Source of the DNA: Pseudodesulfovibrio hydrargyri
GTDB taxonomy: Bacteria; Desulfobacterota; Desulfovibrionia; Desulfovibrionales; Desulfovibrionaceae
NCBI RefSeq assembly: GCF_001874525.1
Contig: NZ_LKAQ01000005.1
Coordinates: 181,925-245,924 of the forward strand
Direction: 5' to 3'
Length of the DNA: 64,000 bases
Part shown: positions 34,845 through 41,393 of the stretch, one piece after another
Layout of the letters: the number at the start of each line of letters is the position of its first letter
How positions within the stretch are numbered: the stretch's first letter is position 1
Program-made: the position numbers and the translations under genes
Notes under the pieces: model-generated
The model's database searches: none
Seen by the model: only the letters and a program-made list of their open reading frames with translations
What the model was told of the DNA's origin: nothing

Positions 34845-35609
34845 ATGGCCAAGGCCGAAGAAGTCATACGCAGAAAGCCGCCGGAGGATCCTCCGGGCGA
34901 CGAGGGATTGCCGCCGTGGATGGCCACGTTTGCCGACATGGTCACTCTTTTGTTGTGCTTTTTTGTGCTGCTGTTGTCCTTTGCCCAACAGAGTGAGGAA
35001 AAGTTCCGCGACGCGTTGGGCTCGCTCAAGGGGGCTTTCGGGGTCAGGGAAGTCCGGGCGGTCTCCGATGAGATGGCCCAGTTCAACACCAGTTCCGAGG
35101 CGACCGAGAAGATGGTCTCGTCCATCTCCCACGATGAGCGGCTGCTCCTCTCGGTGGTCATGCGCGTCAAGTCCATGCTTGAGAAGATGGACGTGAAGCT
35201 CAAGGAGGGGGCGGGGGTGAGCGCCGACCGCGACGGCGTGGTCTTCAGGGCCAATTCGGCCGCGTTGTTTATGCCCAACACCGCCGAACTGCGGCCCGAG
35301 GCCGGGAAGATGCTGGACGCGGTCATCAAGGTTCTCAAGGACTACAAGCTGAATCTCGTGGTCCGGGGTCACACGGACGACCGGCCTGTCCATACGGCCA
35401 AGTACCCGTCCAACTGGGAGCTTTCCGCAGCGCGCGCCGCCGTGGCCCTGGATTACATCGTCAACAAGGGCGGGATCGAGATCAACCGGGCCAAGGCCGT
35501 GGGCTATGCGGACACCCGGCCCGAGGTGCCCAACGACACCGAGGCGGACCGGCTGAGGAACCAGCGGGTCGAATTTTACATGCACATGCCCCAGCGGGAC
35601 GCCTGGTAG
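34845..35609 (+). CDS. motB: MotB/PomB-type stator subunit with OmpA domain (copy 1)
   Basis: 254 residues. After a charged head, one TM helix (PPWMATFADMVTLLLCFFVLLLSF) carries the ion-binding Asp and the Cys found in Na+-type PomB. A short linker and a C-terminal OmpA-like peptidoglycan-binding domain (~140-250: LVVRGHTDDRPVHT, NWELSAARAAVALDYIV, RNQRVEFYM) follow. The loop between is shorter than in Vibrio PomB. It starts 21 bases after motA and is followed 8 bases later by a second paralogue. It anchors the stator to the wall. Confidence 0.9.
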   Translation: MAKAEEVIRRKPPEDPPGDEGLPPWMATFADMVTLLLCFFVLLLSFAQQSEEKFRDALGSLKGAFGVREVRAVSDEMAQFNTSSEATEKMVSSISHDERLLLSVVMRVKSMLEKMDVKLKEGAGVSADRDGVVFRANSAALFMPNTAELRPEAGKMLDAVIKVLKDYKLNLVVRGHTDDRPVHTAKYPSNWELSAARAAVALDYIVNKGGIEINRAKAVGYADTRPEVPNDTEADRLRNQRVEFYMHMPQRDAW

Positions 35610-35617
35610 GGACAGAT

Positions 35618-36370
35618 ATGGCTGAACAGGAAGCGATGGAACAGCAGGGCGGGGGGCCCAAGTCCGATCCGCCCAAGCCCGAAGAGGGGATTCCGCCGTG
35701 GATGGCGACCTTCGCCGACATGGTCACGCTGTTGTTGTGCTTTTTCGTCCTGCTCCTGTCATTTACCAACCAGGACGTGACCAACTTCCGCAAGCTGATG
35801 GGGTCCATCCAGGAGGCCTTGGGCGTCCAGTACGAGGACAGGGTGGCCCTGTCCACTCCGTATGCGGACACGACCTTCAAGGAACGGCAGAGCGTCAAGG
35901 AAAACAGACAGATAGTCGAGCTCGGCGTGATCCTGAAAAAGGCCATCCGGGCCAAGGACCTGACCCACATGGCCAAGGTCAGTTCCGACAAGTCGGGCGT
36001 CATGCTCAGGATGAGCAGCCCGGTGCTCTTCGACAAGGGGTCCGTGGAGCTGACCGCCGAGGCCAGGCAGGCCTTGGAGATGGTCATCGACTCCATGAAG
36101 AAGACCGACTTCAACCTGGTCATCCGGGGCCATACAGACGGCGAGGCGCCCGAGTCCCGGCAGTACGGCTCCAATTGGGCCCTGTCAGCCGCCCGCGCAG
36201 CCCGTTGCCTGCGCTATCTCCTCGATAATTCGGACATCCCGCCCACCCGCATGAAGGCCGTGGGCTACGGCGGTTCCAAGCCGCTTCTGCCGAGCACTTC
36301 CGAGGAAAACCGCCAGGCCAACCGCCGCGTGGAATTCTTCTTCCTCCCGTCCGGCCGCTCCAAGTGGTAG
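35618..36370 (+). CDS. MotB/PomB-type stator subunit with OmpA domain (copy 2)
   Basis: 250 residues, a clear paralogue of the preceding gene. The TM segment is the same in pattern (PPWMATFADMVTLLLCFFVLLLSF), with the plug-region Asp kept. The OmpA domain is intact (LVIRGHTDGEAPESRQ, NWALSAARAARCLRYLL, RQANRRVEFFFL). The head and linker differ strongly, so the copies are not recent duplicates. One MotA-like and two MotB-like subunits suggest a hetero-B stator or alternative stators, as in PomA-plus-two-partner systems. Last gene of the FapA-motA-motB-motB operon. Confidence 0.88.
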   Translation: MAEQEAMEQQGGGPKSDPPKPEEGIPPWMATFADMVTLLLCFFVLLLSFTNQDVTNFRKLMGSIQEALGVQYEDRVALSTPYADTTFKERQSVKENRQIVELGVILKKAIRAKDLTHMAKVSSDKSGVMLRMSSPVLFDKGSVELTAEARQALEMVIDSMKKTDFNLVIRGHTDGEAPESRQYGSNWALSAARAARCLRYLLDNSDIPPTRMKAVGYGGSKPLLPSTSEENRQANRRVEFFFLPSGRSKW

Positions 36371-36387
36371 CGCAGGGGCTTTCCCGC

Positions 36388-36450
36388 TGGGGAGATCCCG
36401 GTAGCCAACCGTACTGAAGAATACGCAATCCCGGCCTAAGGGCGGGGGAG
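36388..36450 (+). other. Structured-looking intergenic sequence after motB2
   Basis: A hairpin-prone stretch (AACCGTACTGAAGAATACGCAA, split here as AACCGTACTGAAG then AATACGCAA, followed by CCCGGCCTAAGGGCGGGG). The ACGCAA and CCGGCCTAA blocks recall the core of c-di-GMP-I (GEMM) aptamers, but spacing differs and no plus-strand gene follows, since the next gene is convergent. It could be a 3'-UTR RNA, a chance resemblance or a remnant. Confidence 0.2.
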
Positions 36451-36504
36451 TGGATGCGGCCTTACAGAGCCGGCTTATCGGCCGGAGGAAGCTGCGGAAT
36501 GCGG

Positions 36505-36537
36505 CCGGGCGGACGCGATGCTCGCATCCGCCCGGTA
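36505..36537. terminator. Strong hairpin between motB2 and the aldo/keto reductase
   Basis: CCGGGCGGA.GCGA pairs with TCGC.TCCGCCCGG; the tail (TAGTTTG) on the plus strand is only weakly T-rich. It most likely ends the motor operon and perhaps the convergent reductase gene. Confidence 0.55.
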
Positions 36538-36553
36538 GTTTGTGGTGTGCCGG

Positions 36554-37435
36554 CTAACTGCCAAAAAACTGGGTGCTGACCTTTTCCGGGTCGGGGCCGC
36601 CGCGTTCACCCGTATCCAGAGCCGTGACGGCCGAAACTTCGTCGGCCGTCAGCGAGAAGTCGAAGATATCGAAATTCTCGGCAATACGTGCCGGCTTGAC
36701 CGATTTAGGGATAGCTGAGACCCCGATGTCCATGTGCCAGCGCAAGATGATCTGTGCTGCGGTCTTGCCGTACTTCTGCGCCAGGCCGGTGATTAAGGGA
36801 TGGCTCAGTGGATCCTGTCCTTCCTGGTCGCCCGGTTTTCCGTAGCGTCGGATTCCGCCGATGGGTGACCACGCCTGGGTCACGATACCAAGTTGAGCAT
36901 TGGCCTCACGCAGCTGGCGCTGAGCGAAGAACGGGTGCAGCTCGACCTGATTTACAGCCGGAACAACCGTGGCGTGCTCGGCAAGACGCTTCAGGTGTTG
37001 GGGGCTGAAGTTGCTGACACCGATGGCGCGGACGCGCCCTTCGGCCAGCAGCTTCTCCAGCGCCTGCCATGCCGCGATGGTGTTGTCGAAGTCGGTGGGA
37101 ACCGGCCAATGCAGCAGGTACAAGTCCAGTTCATCCAGACCCAGCTGCGACAGGCTGTTGTCGAAAGCCCGCAGGGCCGCATCGTAGCCGTAGTCCGTGA
37201 ACCATAACTTGGTGGTGACGAAAATCTCGTTGCGGTCAACGCCGCTCTGGCGGATGCCTTCGCCGACCTCGCGTTCGTTGACATATCGAGCCGCGGTGTC
37301 GATCAGCCGGTAGCCCTCGGCAATGGCAGACGAGACGGCGCCGATGGTTTCTTCGGGTGAACTCTGGAAAACGCCAAGCCCGAAGGCCGGCATCTGCACG
37401 CCATTGTTTAACGTGTAAAAAGGACTTTTGTTCAT
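36554..37435 (-). CDS. Aldo/keto reductase (2,5-diketo-D-gluconate reductase type)
   Basis: 293 residues, a complete (beta/alpha)8 AKR using NADPH to reduce aldehydes and ketones. The catalytic tetrad is visible: Asp and Tyr in LIDTAARYVNEREVG, Lys in VTTKLW, His in LLHWPVPTDFD. NADP-binding loops are QAWSPIGG and AIPKSVKPARIAENFDIF. GGAA lies 9 bases before the ATG at 37435; an ATG at 37450 is possible. Single gene flanked by non-coding DNA. Its environment (stand-alone, next to tmRNA and an AT-rich gap) suggests it may have been acquired, but that is only inference. Confidence 0.9.
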   Translation of the reverse strand: MNKSPFYTLNNGVQMPAFGLGVFQSSPEETIGAVSSAIAEGYRLIDTAARYVNEREVGEGIRQSGVDRNEIFVTTKLWFTDYGYDAALRAFDNSLSQLGLDELDLYLLHWPVPTDFDNTIAAWQALEKLLAEGRVRAIGVSNFSPQHLKRLAEHATVVPAVNQVELHPFFAQRQLREANAQLGIVTQAWSPIGGIRRYGKPGDQEGQDPLSHPLITGLAQKYGKTAAQIILRWHMDIGVSAIPKSVKPARIAENFDIFDFSLTADEVSAVTALDTGERGGPDPEKVSTQFFGS

Positions 37436-37450
37436 TGTCGGTTGTTCCAT

Positions 37451-37933
37451 ATATGGTTGCGGATTAGGTGATTCCGAACCTTGTTACCGGGCTTGGAGCC
37501 GTTACCTAGAAACATGCCGCATCCCGGCTGCAAGATTGGGTGCTGAGTTTGGCGACCAATATATGCTTTGATTATTTCCTCGTCAAAACCAGCAGTACTG
37601 CAACAATAACCTCTTGCCCAAAATGGAGGTGGCGTAGGCTGAAGTTGTGTTTCGACTTGCCCGGGAGAGAGCGCGGTTGGGGGGGGGATGGCATACCCAA
37701 AGCGAAGAATACCACACCTCCTCCACAGGCAGGAGGGTGTCCTACCAATGGGCGAGGTATGTCTATGGTTGACTAAATGGTCGGTTCTTTATTTTTGATC
37801 AGGAAGGATTTCGAGCTTCACTTCAAAGAGTCTCTTTTCAGCCATGAGTTATGGCTGAGTTTGACCCCGTGAGTGTGCTGAAGCTCAAAGTGTTTCCACT
37901 TTTCTTCATCATATAAATGAGATGAAGGGAAAA
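37451..37933. other. Non-coding gap between the aldo/keto reductase and tmRNA
   Basis: No gene is seen. It contains an imperfect inverted repeat at ~37718-37744 (ACACC.TCCT / AGGAGGGTGT) and a perfect 8-bp hairpin at 37838-37858 (TCAGCCAT-GAGTT-ATGGCTGA). A short CTTCATC/GATGAAG stem lies just beyond the tmRNA 3' end; none has a good T-tract on the minus strand, so the tmRNA terminator is not pinned down. Confidence 0.4.
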
Positions 37934-38319
37934 TGGTGGAGGCGGGGAGAGTCGAACTCCCGTCCGAGAACGATCCGCGAAAGCGTCTACAGGTTTAGGT
38001 CCGGAATAAAGGTTCGCCCGTCGGATTGCTCCGGGCCAGACGGCCGGCGGGCTAGTTTCTGTTAGAGTTTCACATCCCAGGCAAGAAACCAGCATACGAT
38101 GCTAGCCCTATGGGTTTGACGATCCGGCCCGCTTATAAGGCGTCGGCGGGTGAATCGTGACAAGCTGTGTTGTCAGGTGCAACTCTGCAATTAAGCAGCC
38201 ATTGCGTAGTCGTAATTGTCGTTGGCAATTATCTTTGTGGTCGATTTTTACGAGGCCATCGACCAACCTCGACCTGCGGCTTCGGCTTCAACTATCCCCG
38301 TCGAAACCAGTGCGCCCCC
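37934..38319 (-). ncRNA. ssrA: tmRNA (ssrA)
   Basis: 386 nt including CCA. The 5' end GGGGGCG pairs with CGCCTCC near the 3' end (one G-U) to make the tRNA-like acceptor. TTTCGACGGGGATAG follows the 5' arm, and the T-arm GGGAGTTCGACTCTCCC and encoded CCA close the 3' end. The resume codon GCC opens a tag reading ANDNYDYAMAA before TAA (38226-38191), with the AA end recognised by ClpXP-type proteases. The tag closely resembles known Desulfovibrio tags. It rescues stalled ribosomes with SmpB. Confidence 0.96.
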
Positions 38320-38347
38320 ATGTCAAAGAACCGTTCGGGACATGTCC

Positions 38348-38375
38348 TATATAAGTTCTTGTGACCGTTTGGCAA
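38348..38375 (-). promoter_or_regulatory. Promoter of tmRNA
   Basis: Minus-strand TTGCCA (38370-38375) and TATATA (38348-38353) are 16 bases apart, about 30 bases before the mature 5' end, consistent with a short leader removed by RNase P. Confidence 0.6.
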
Positions 38376-38445
38376 CTAAAACCGGTATTTTTTTCGGAAA
38401 GGGCATCCGGTGACTGTGTTCGATGAAAAAATACGATTTATCATG

Positions 38446-38486
38446 TAGATATATTATATCTAGAAAAAATATAGAAAAAATCTAGA
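38446..38486. repeat. AT-rich palindrome and TCTAGA direct repeats upstream of the AraC gene
   Basis: A perfect 17-bp palindrome TAGATATATTATATCTA (38446-38462) overlaps the first of two TCTAGA boxes (38459-38464 and 38481-38486). The boxes are spaced 22 bases (two helical turns) apart by A-rich DNA. It sits in the 446-base gap between tmRNA and the AraC/LysE pair; it is likely a binding site for a regulator, possibly the AraC protein itself. Confidence 0.5.
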
Positions 38487-38765
38487 TAAATACGGCCGAT
38501 TTGTGGGCTGTTTGGGACAGGTAAAACGGATCGTTTGCGAGTCCGGTGGGTTGGACTTTCGATTCCTACCGCCTGGAGTCTAGACTCCCCCTGACGCGAG
38601 TGGCGGCCGTGCGGAAGGGCGGGCCGGGCTTGACGGCTGCGGCGCAATGGCTACCTCTTTGCTGGCCGACGCTTTGTTTATTTCGCGTGGGAACTGGATT
38701 GCGCAATTTTGTCCAAGCCGACCGGGTGCGCGTGGAGTACCAAGTACAGAACAGAGGGACAGGGA

Positions 38766-39599
38766 ATGTCGACAGCCAAGGGCAATATGTTTCAATTCGT
38801 CAACAGCGGGCGGGACCTGGGCGTGACCGTGCTCAACGCGGTCATGTCGGATTTCGCCTACGGCAGGCATGCCCACGAGGAAGTGGCCATGGGCGTGACC
38901 CTGGACGGCGTGCAGGAGTTTTCCTGCAACGGAGAGCAGTTCAGCAGCCCCCCCGGCGGCATCATCCTGTTCAATCCAGACCAGGCGCACAACGGCAATC
39001 CCGGCAACAAGACCGCCCTGAAATACACCATGTTGTATCTTGATCCGGTCATATTCAACGAGCTTGCCCGGAGCGCGACCGATGGCGGCCGGGCGGAGTA
39101 TCACGCCCGGGAAATCAATTTTTCGGATCCGGTCCTACGAACCCTGATTTTGCGCACGGCACGGCTGGTGGCGGCCCCGGGCGGCAGCGTACTCGAGATC
39201 GAGTCCAGCCTGTACGGCCTGGCCCGGCGGCTGACGAGTCGGCTGGGCGTGTACCGCCCGGACGGCTGGACCGATGCCAAAGATGCGCTCCTGCTGCGGG
39301 TTCGGGACTACATCCACGAGAATATCGAGGATGACATCTCCATCGACGACCTGAGCCGCACGGCCCATCTGTCGAAATTCCACTTCATCCGCCTGTTTCG
39401 CAGCCAGTTCGGACTGACTCCGCACCAGTACGTCATCAACCACCGGATCAACAGGGTGCGGGAGGAGCTCGCCCAAGGCACGCCCTCCACGGACGTGGCC
39501 GCCCGGTTCGGCTTTTTCGACGTCAGCCACATGAACCGCCATTTCAAGCGCGCCTACGGCCTTACGCCCCGTCAGTACCAGATCCAATTCACCAGGTAG
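38766..39599 (+). CDS. AraC-family transcriptional regulator with cupin sensor
   Basis: 277 residues. The N-terminal ~150 residues form an AraC-type cupin (HAHEEVAMGVTLDGVQEFSCNG, PGGIILFNPDQAHNG). The C-terminal ~100 residues hold two HTHs (IDDLSRTAHLSKFHFIRLFRSQFGLTPHQY and DVAARFGFFDVSHMNRHFKRAYGLTPRQY, given as motif runs). The start at 38766 follows AGGGACAGGGA. It is 6 bases from the LysE-type exporter, the typical AraC/LysE arrangement in which the regulator switches on export of an amino acid or related compound. Confidence 0.92.
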   Translation: MSTAKGNMFQFVNSGRDLGVTVLNAVMSDFAYGRHAHEEVAMGVTLDGVQEFSCNGEQFSSPPGGIILFNPDQAHNGNPGNKTALKYTMLYLDPVIFNELARSATDGGRAEYHAREINFSDPVLRTLILRTARLVAAPGGSVLEIESSLYGLARRLTSRLGVYRPDGWTDAKDALLLRVRDYIHENIEDDISIDDLSRTAHLSKFHFIRLFRSQFGLTPHQYVINHRINRVREELAQGTPSTDVAARFGFFDVSHMNRHFKRAYGLTPRQYQIQFTR

Positions 39600-39605
39600 G
39601 TTCCC

Positions 39606-40211
39606 ATGCTCGGCATCATTCTTTTTTGCATCGGGGTCATGTATACTCCCGGTCCGGTCAATATCCTCAGCCTCAACTGCGGCATGCAGCGCAGTCCTTC
39701 CCGGCACATCCCGTTCTGCCTCGGCGTGGGCACGGCCCTGGCCTTCTGGTTCACCGTGGTGGGCTATGCCGGAGCCGTAGTTGTCGGCGGCGGCATGCTT
39801 CCGCTCATTGCCGGACTCGGGACCTGCTTCATCCTCTATCTCGGCTGGAAGGTCGTGACCTCGGATGTCAACCTGGGCCGAGACGCGGAGTCCGTGCCCG
39901 CAATGGATTTCAAGGACGGGTTGTTCATGCAACTGCTCAATCCAAAGGCGTTCATGGTGGTCTTGCCCGTGACCACGATCCAGTTTCCGGCGGCCGGGAT
40001 CGGGGGAGCGGCGGTGGCGGGATGGTCCCTGGTCCTCGGCATCCTGAGCGTGGGAGCGCCATTCTCCTATGCCGCCATCGGGGCCCTGGTCTCCAAGCGA
40101 ATCGATAATGCCAGGTATTTCAAATTGCTGAACTACATCATGGGAGTCATGCTCTTCCTCGTGGCAGGAGATATGGCCTATGAGCACGTCTATCTGGCGC
40201 TTGCGGGTTGA
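39606..40211 (+). CDS. LysE/RhtB-family amino-acid exporter
   Basis: 201 residues with six hydrophobic segments, the LysE/RhtB size. The family hallmark is the N-terminal FCIGVMYTPGPVNILSLNCG (TPGPxN), and the central FMQLLNPKAFMVVLPV (LNPK) is present. It probably exports an amino acid or related metabolite driven by the proton gradient. The substrate cannot be assigned. Co-transcribed with the AraC regulator. Confidence 0.9.
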   Translation: MLGIILFCIGVMYTPGPVNILSLNCGMQRSPSRHIPFCLGVGTALAFWFTVVGYAGAVVVGGGMLPLIAGLGTCFILYLGWKVVTSDVNLGRDAESVPAMDFKDGLFMQLLNPKAFMVVLPVTTIQFPAAGIGGAAVAGWSLVLGILSVGAPFSYAAIGALVSKRIDNARYFKLLNYIMGVMLFLVAGDMAYEHVYLALAG

Positions 40212-40275
40212 GGACGTGGGGGATATGCGTCCCCTCCGGAATGGGCGCGACAGCCTCTGGCGCAAAGGATCGGCC

Positions 40276-40313
40276 CCCTTGGAATCAGAAGATTTCAAGG
40301 GCTCTTTTCTTTG
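40276..40313 (+). terminator. Rho-independent terminator after the LysE-type gene
   Basis: CCCTTGGAATC pairs with GATTTCAAGGG (one G-U) around AGAA, followed by CTCTTTTCTTT. The sequence just before it (ATGGGCGCGACAG..GGCGCAAAGGA) is the second copy of the repeat-like phrase near 32209. Confidence 0.85.
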
Positions 40314-40447
40314 GCGCCGATCTTGGCGGTGATTGGCTCAGGTTGCGTGTCAACGGGGAGACAAGCCGTTTTTATTCGGAAAATGGCTTGCATGTCGGCC
40401 GGATGGTGGTAAGGTGGGGACAATAATTATTTCCACATGGAGGCATC

Positions 40448-40846
40448 ATGAGCAACAGACGTGTTTTCCTCAAATCGGCCCTGGCCCTGGCGGCCGGGCT
40501 TTCCCTCGGTGTCCACAAGGCTTCGGCCGAAACCGGCCCGTTCCCTTCGAACATCGTCTACACGGCCGACGATCCCGGTATCTGGGAGAAGAAGGCCGCG
40601 ATTCACCTGCCCCAGGTGAGCATGGCGGACGGCAAACTGACCGTGCAGACCAAGCACTCCATGAGCGCGGCCCATTTTATCGTCCGCCATACCGTTGTCG
40701 CTGCGGACGGCACGGTCATCGGCGCCACGGTCTTCACGCCCGAGGACAAGCCTGTTTCCACCTACGACCTTCCGGCCAAGGGTGAATACTACGCCACAAG
40801 CTTCTGTAACCTGCATGATTTCTGGGTAACCAAGTTCACCGTCTAG
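40448..40846 (+). CDS. Tat-exported superoxide reductase-like (desulfoferrodoxin/neelaredoxin family) protein
   Basis: 132 residues. The head NRRVFLKSALALAAG is a twin-arginine signal, with probable cleavage near residue 27 (ASA|E). The mature part is a single SOR domain with all ligands of the Fe(His)4Cys centre: His53 (IHLP), His70 and His76 (KHSMSAAH), Cys120 and His123 (CNLHDF). There is no N-terminal rubredoxin-like Fe centre. The Lys normally preceding the first His (EKHVP) is replaced by Ile (AIHLP), which may slow superoxide reduction. It likely scavenges superoxide in the periplasm of this anaerobe. Tat export fits insertion of iron in the cytoplasm. Confidence 0.85.
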   Translation: MSNRRVFLKSALALAAGLSLGVHKASAETGPFPSNIVYTADDPGIWEKKAAIHLPQVSMADGKLTVQTKHSMSAAHFIVRHTVVAADGTVIGATVFTPEDKPVSTYDLPAKGEYYATSFCNLHDFWVTKFTV

Positions 40847-40854
40847 TTCAGCAC

Positions 40855-40900
40855 CAACAAAAAAAGCCCGCACGGCATGCCGTGCGGGCTTTTTTTGTTG
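40855..40900 (+). terminator. Very strong bidirectional terminator after the SOR-like gene
   Basis: A near-perfect 20-bp hairpin (AAAAAGCCCGCACGG / CCGTGCGGGCTTTTT with flanking CAACAA/TTGTTG) is followed by the T-tract. Confidence 0.95.
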
Positions 40901-41393
40901 CGTGAGAGGTGGTCATCGATTCGAGCCGGGACCGGGGAAGGAAGACCGCCAGGAGGAATGAGCTTGTGGTATCTTGCTATTTATATTGGATGAATGGTGA
41001 ATCGGTCCATGGAAATTTTAACCTGCATGTCGCAACAAACGACAAGCGCCCATGATAACAGGCTCCAGTCTGTCATCATCCCGAGTGACGTAATTCCGGA
41101 GTGGTTTACATCAAAAGTCGTCCAACAAGGGAAGAGCGGCCAAATACGGTATCTCATTATTCGGAATAATCGCGGAAACGGCGGAAATGGCCTTTGGGGT
41201 GCACTCAAAAGTTGTTTAGCGTCTCCCGGCAGCGAGACAGGGGGCGTTTTCTGCTTGAAACCAGGAAGGAACAGTCTGCAAAGATTGAATTCTTCAATTC
41301 TAGTCGACAATTGTATGAAAATGGGAAATATAATTGCATATTGTATTACGTGGGCTATTATTCCATTAAATTCGCGTAGTGGGAGGGGTTGCC
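40901..41393 (+). other. Gap upstream of the chemoreceptor, possibly with a decayed gene
   Basis: About 490 bases with no intact gene. AGGAGGA precedes a short open frame at 40957 that stops after 11 codons. Protein-like stretches appear in two other frames: ~41020-41190 (DNRLQSVIIPSDVIPEWFTS) and 41194-41379 (KIEFFNSSRQLYENGKYNCI). Together they look like fragments of a degraded gene with frameshifts, but I recognise no family and may be over-reading. Confidence 0.3.

Noticed and set aside
37718..37744. Inverted repeat considered as an insertion-sequence end
   Set aside because: No transposase fragment or target duplication nearby; only one imperfect copy.
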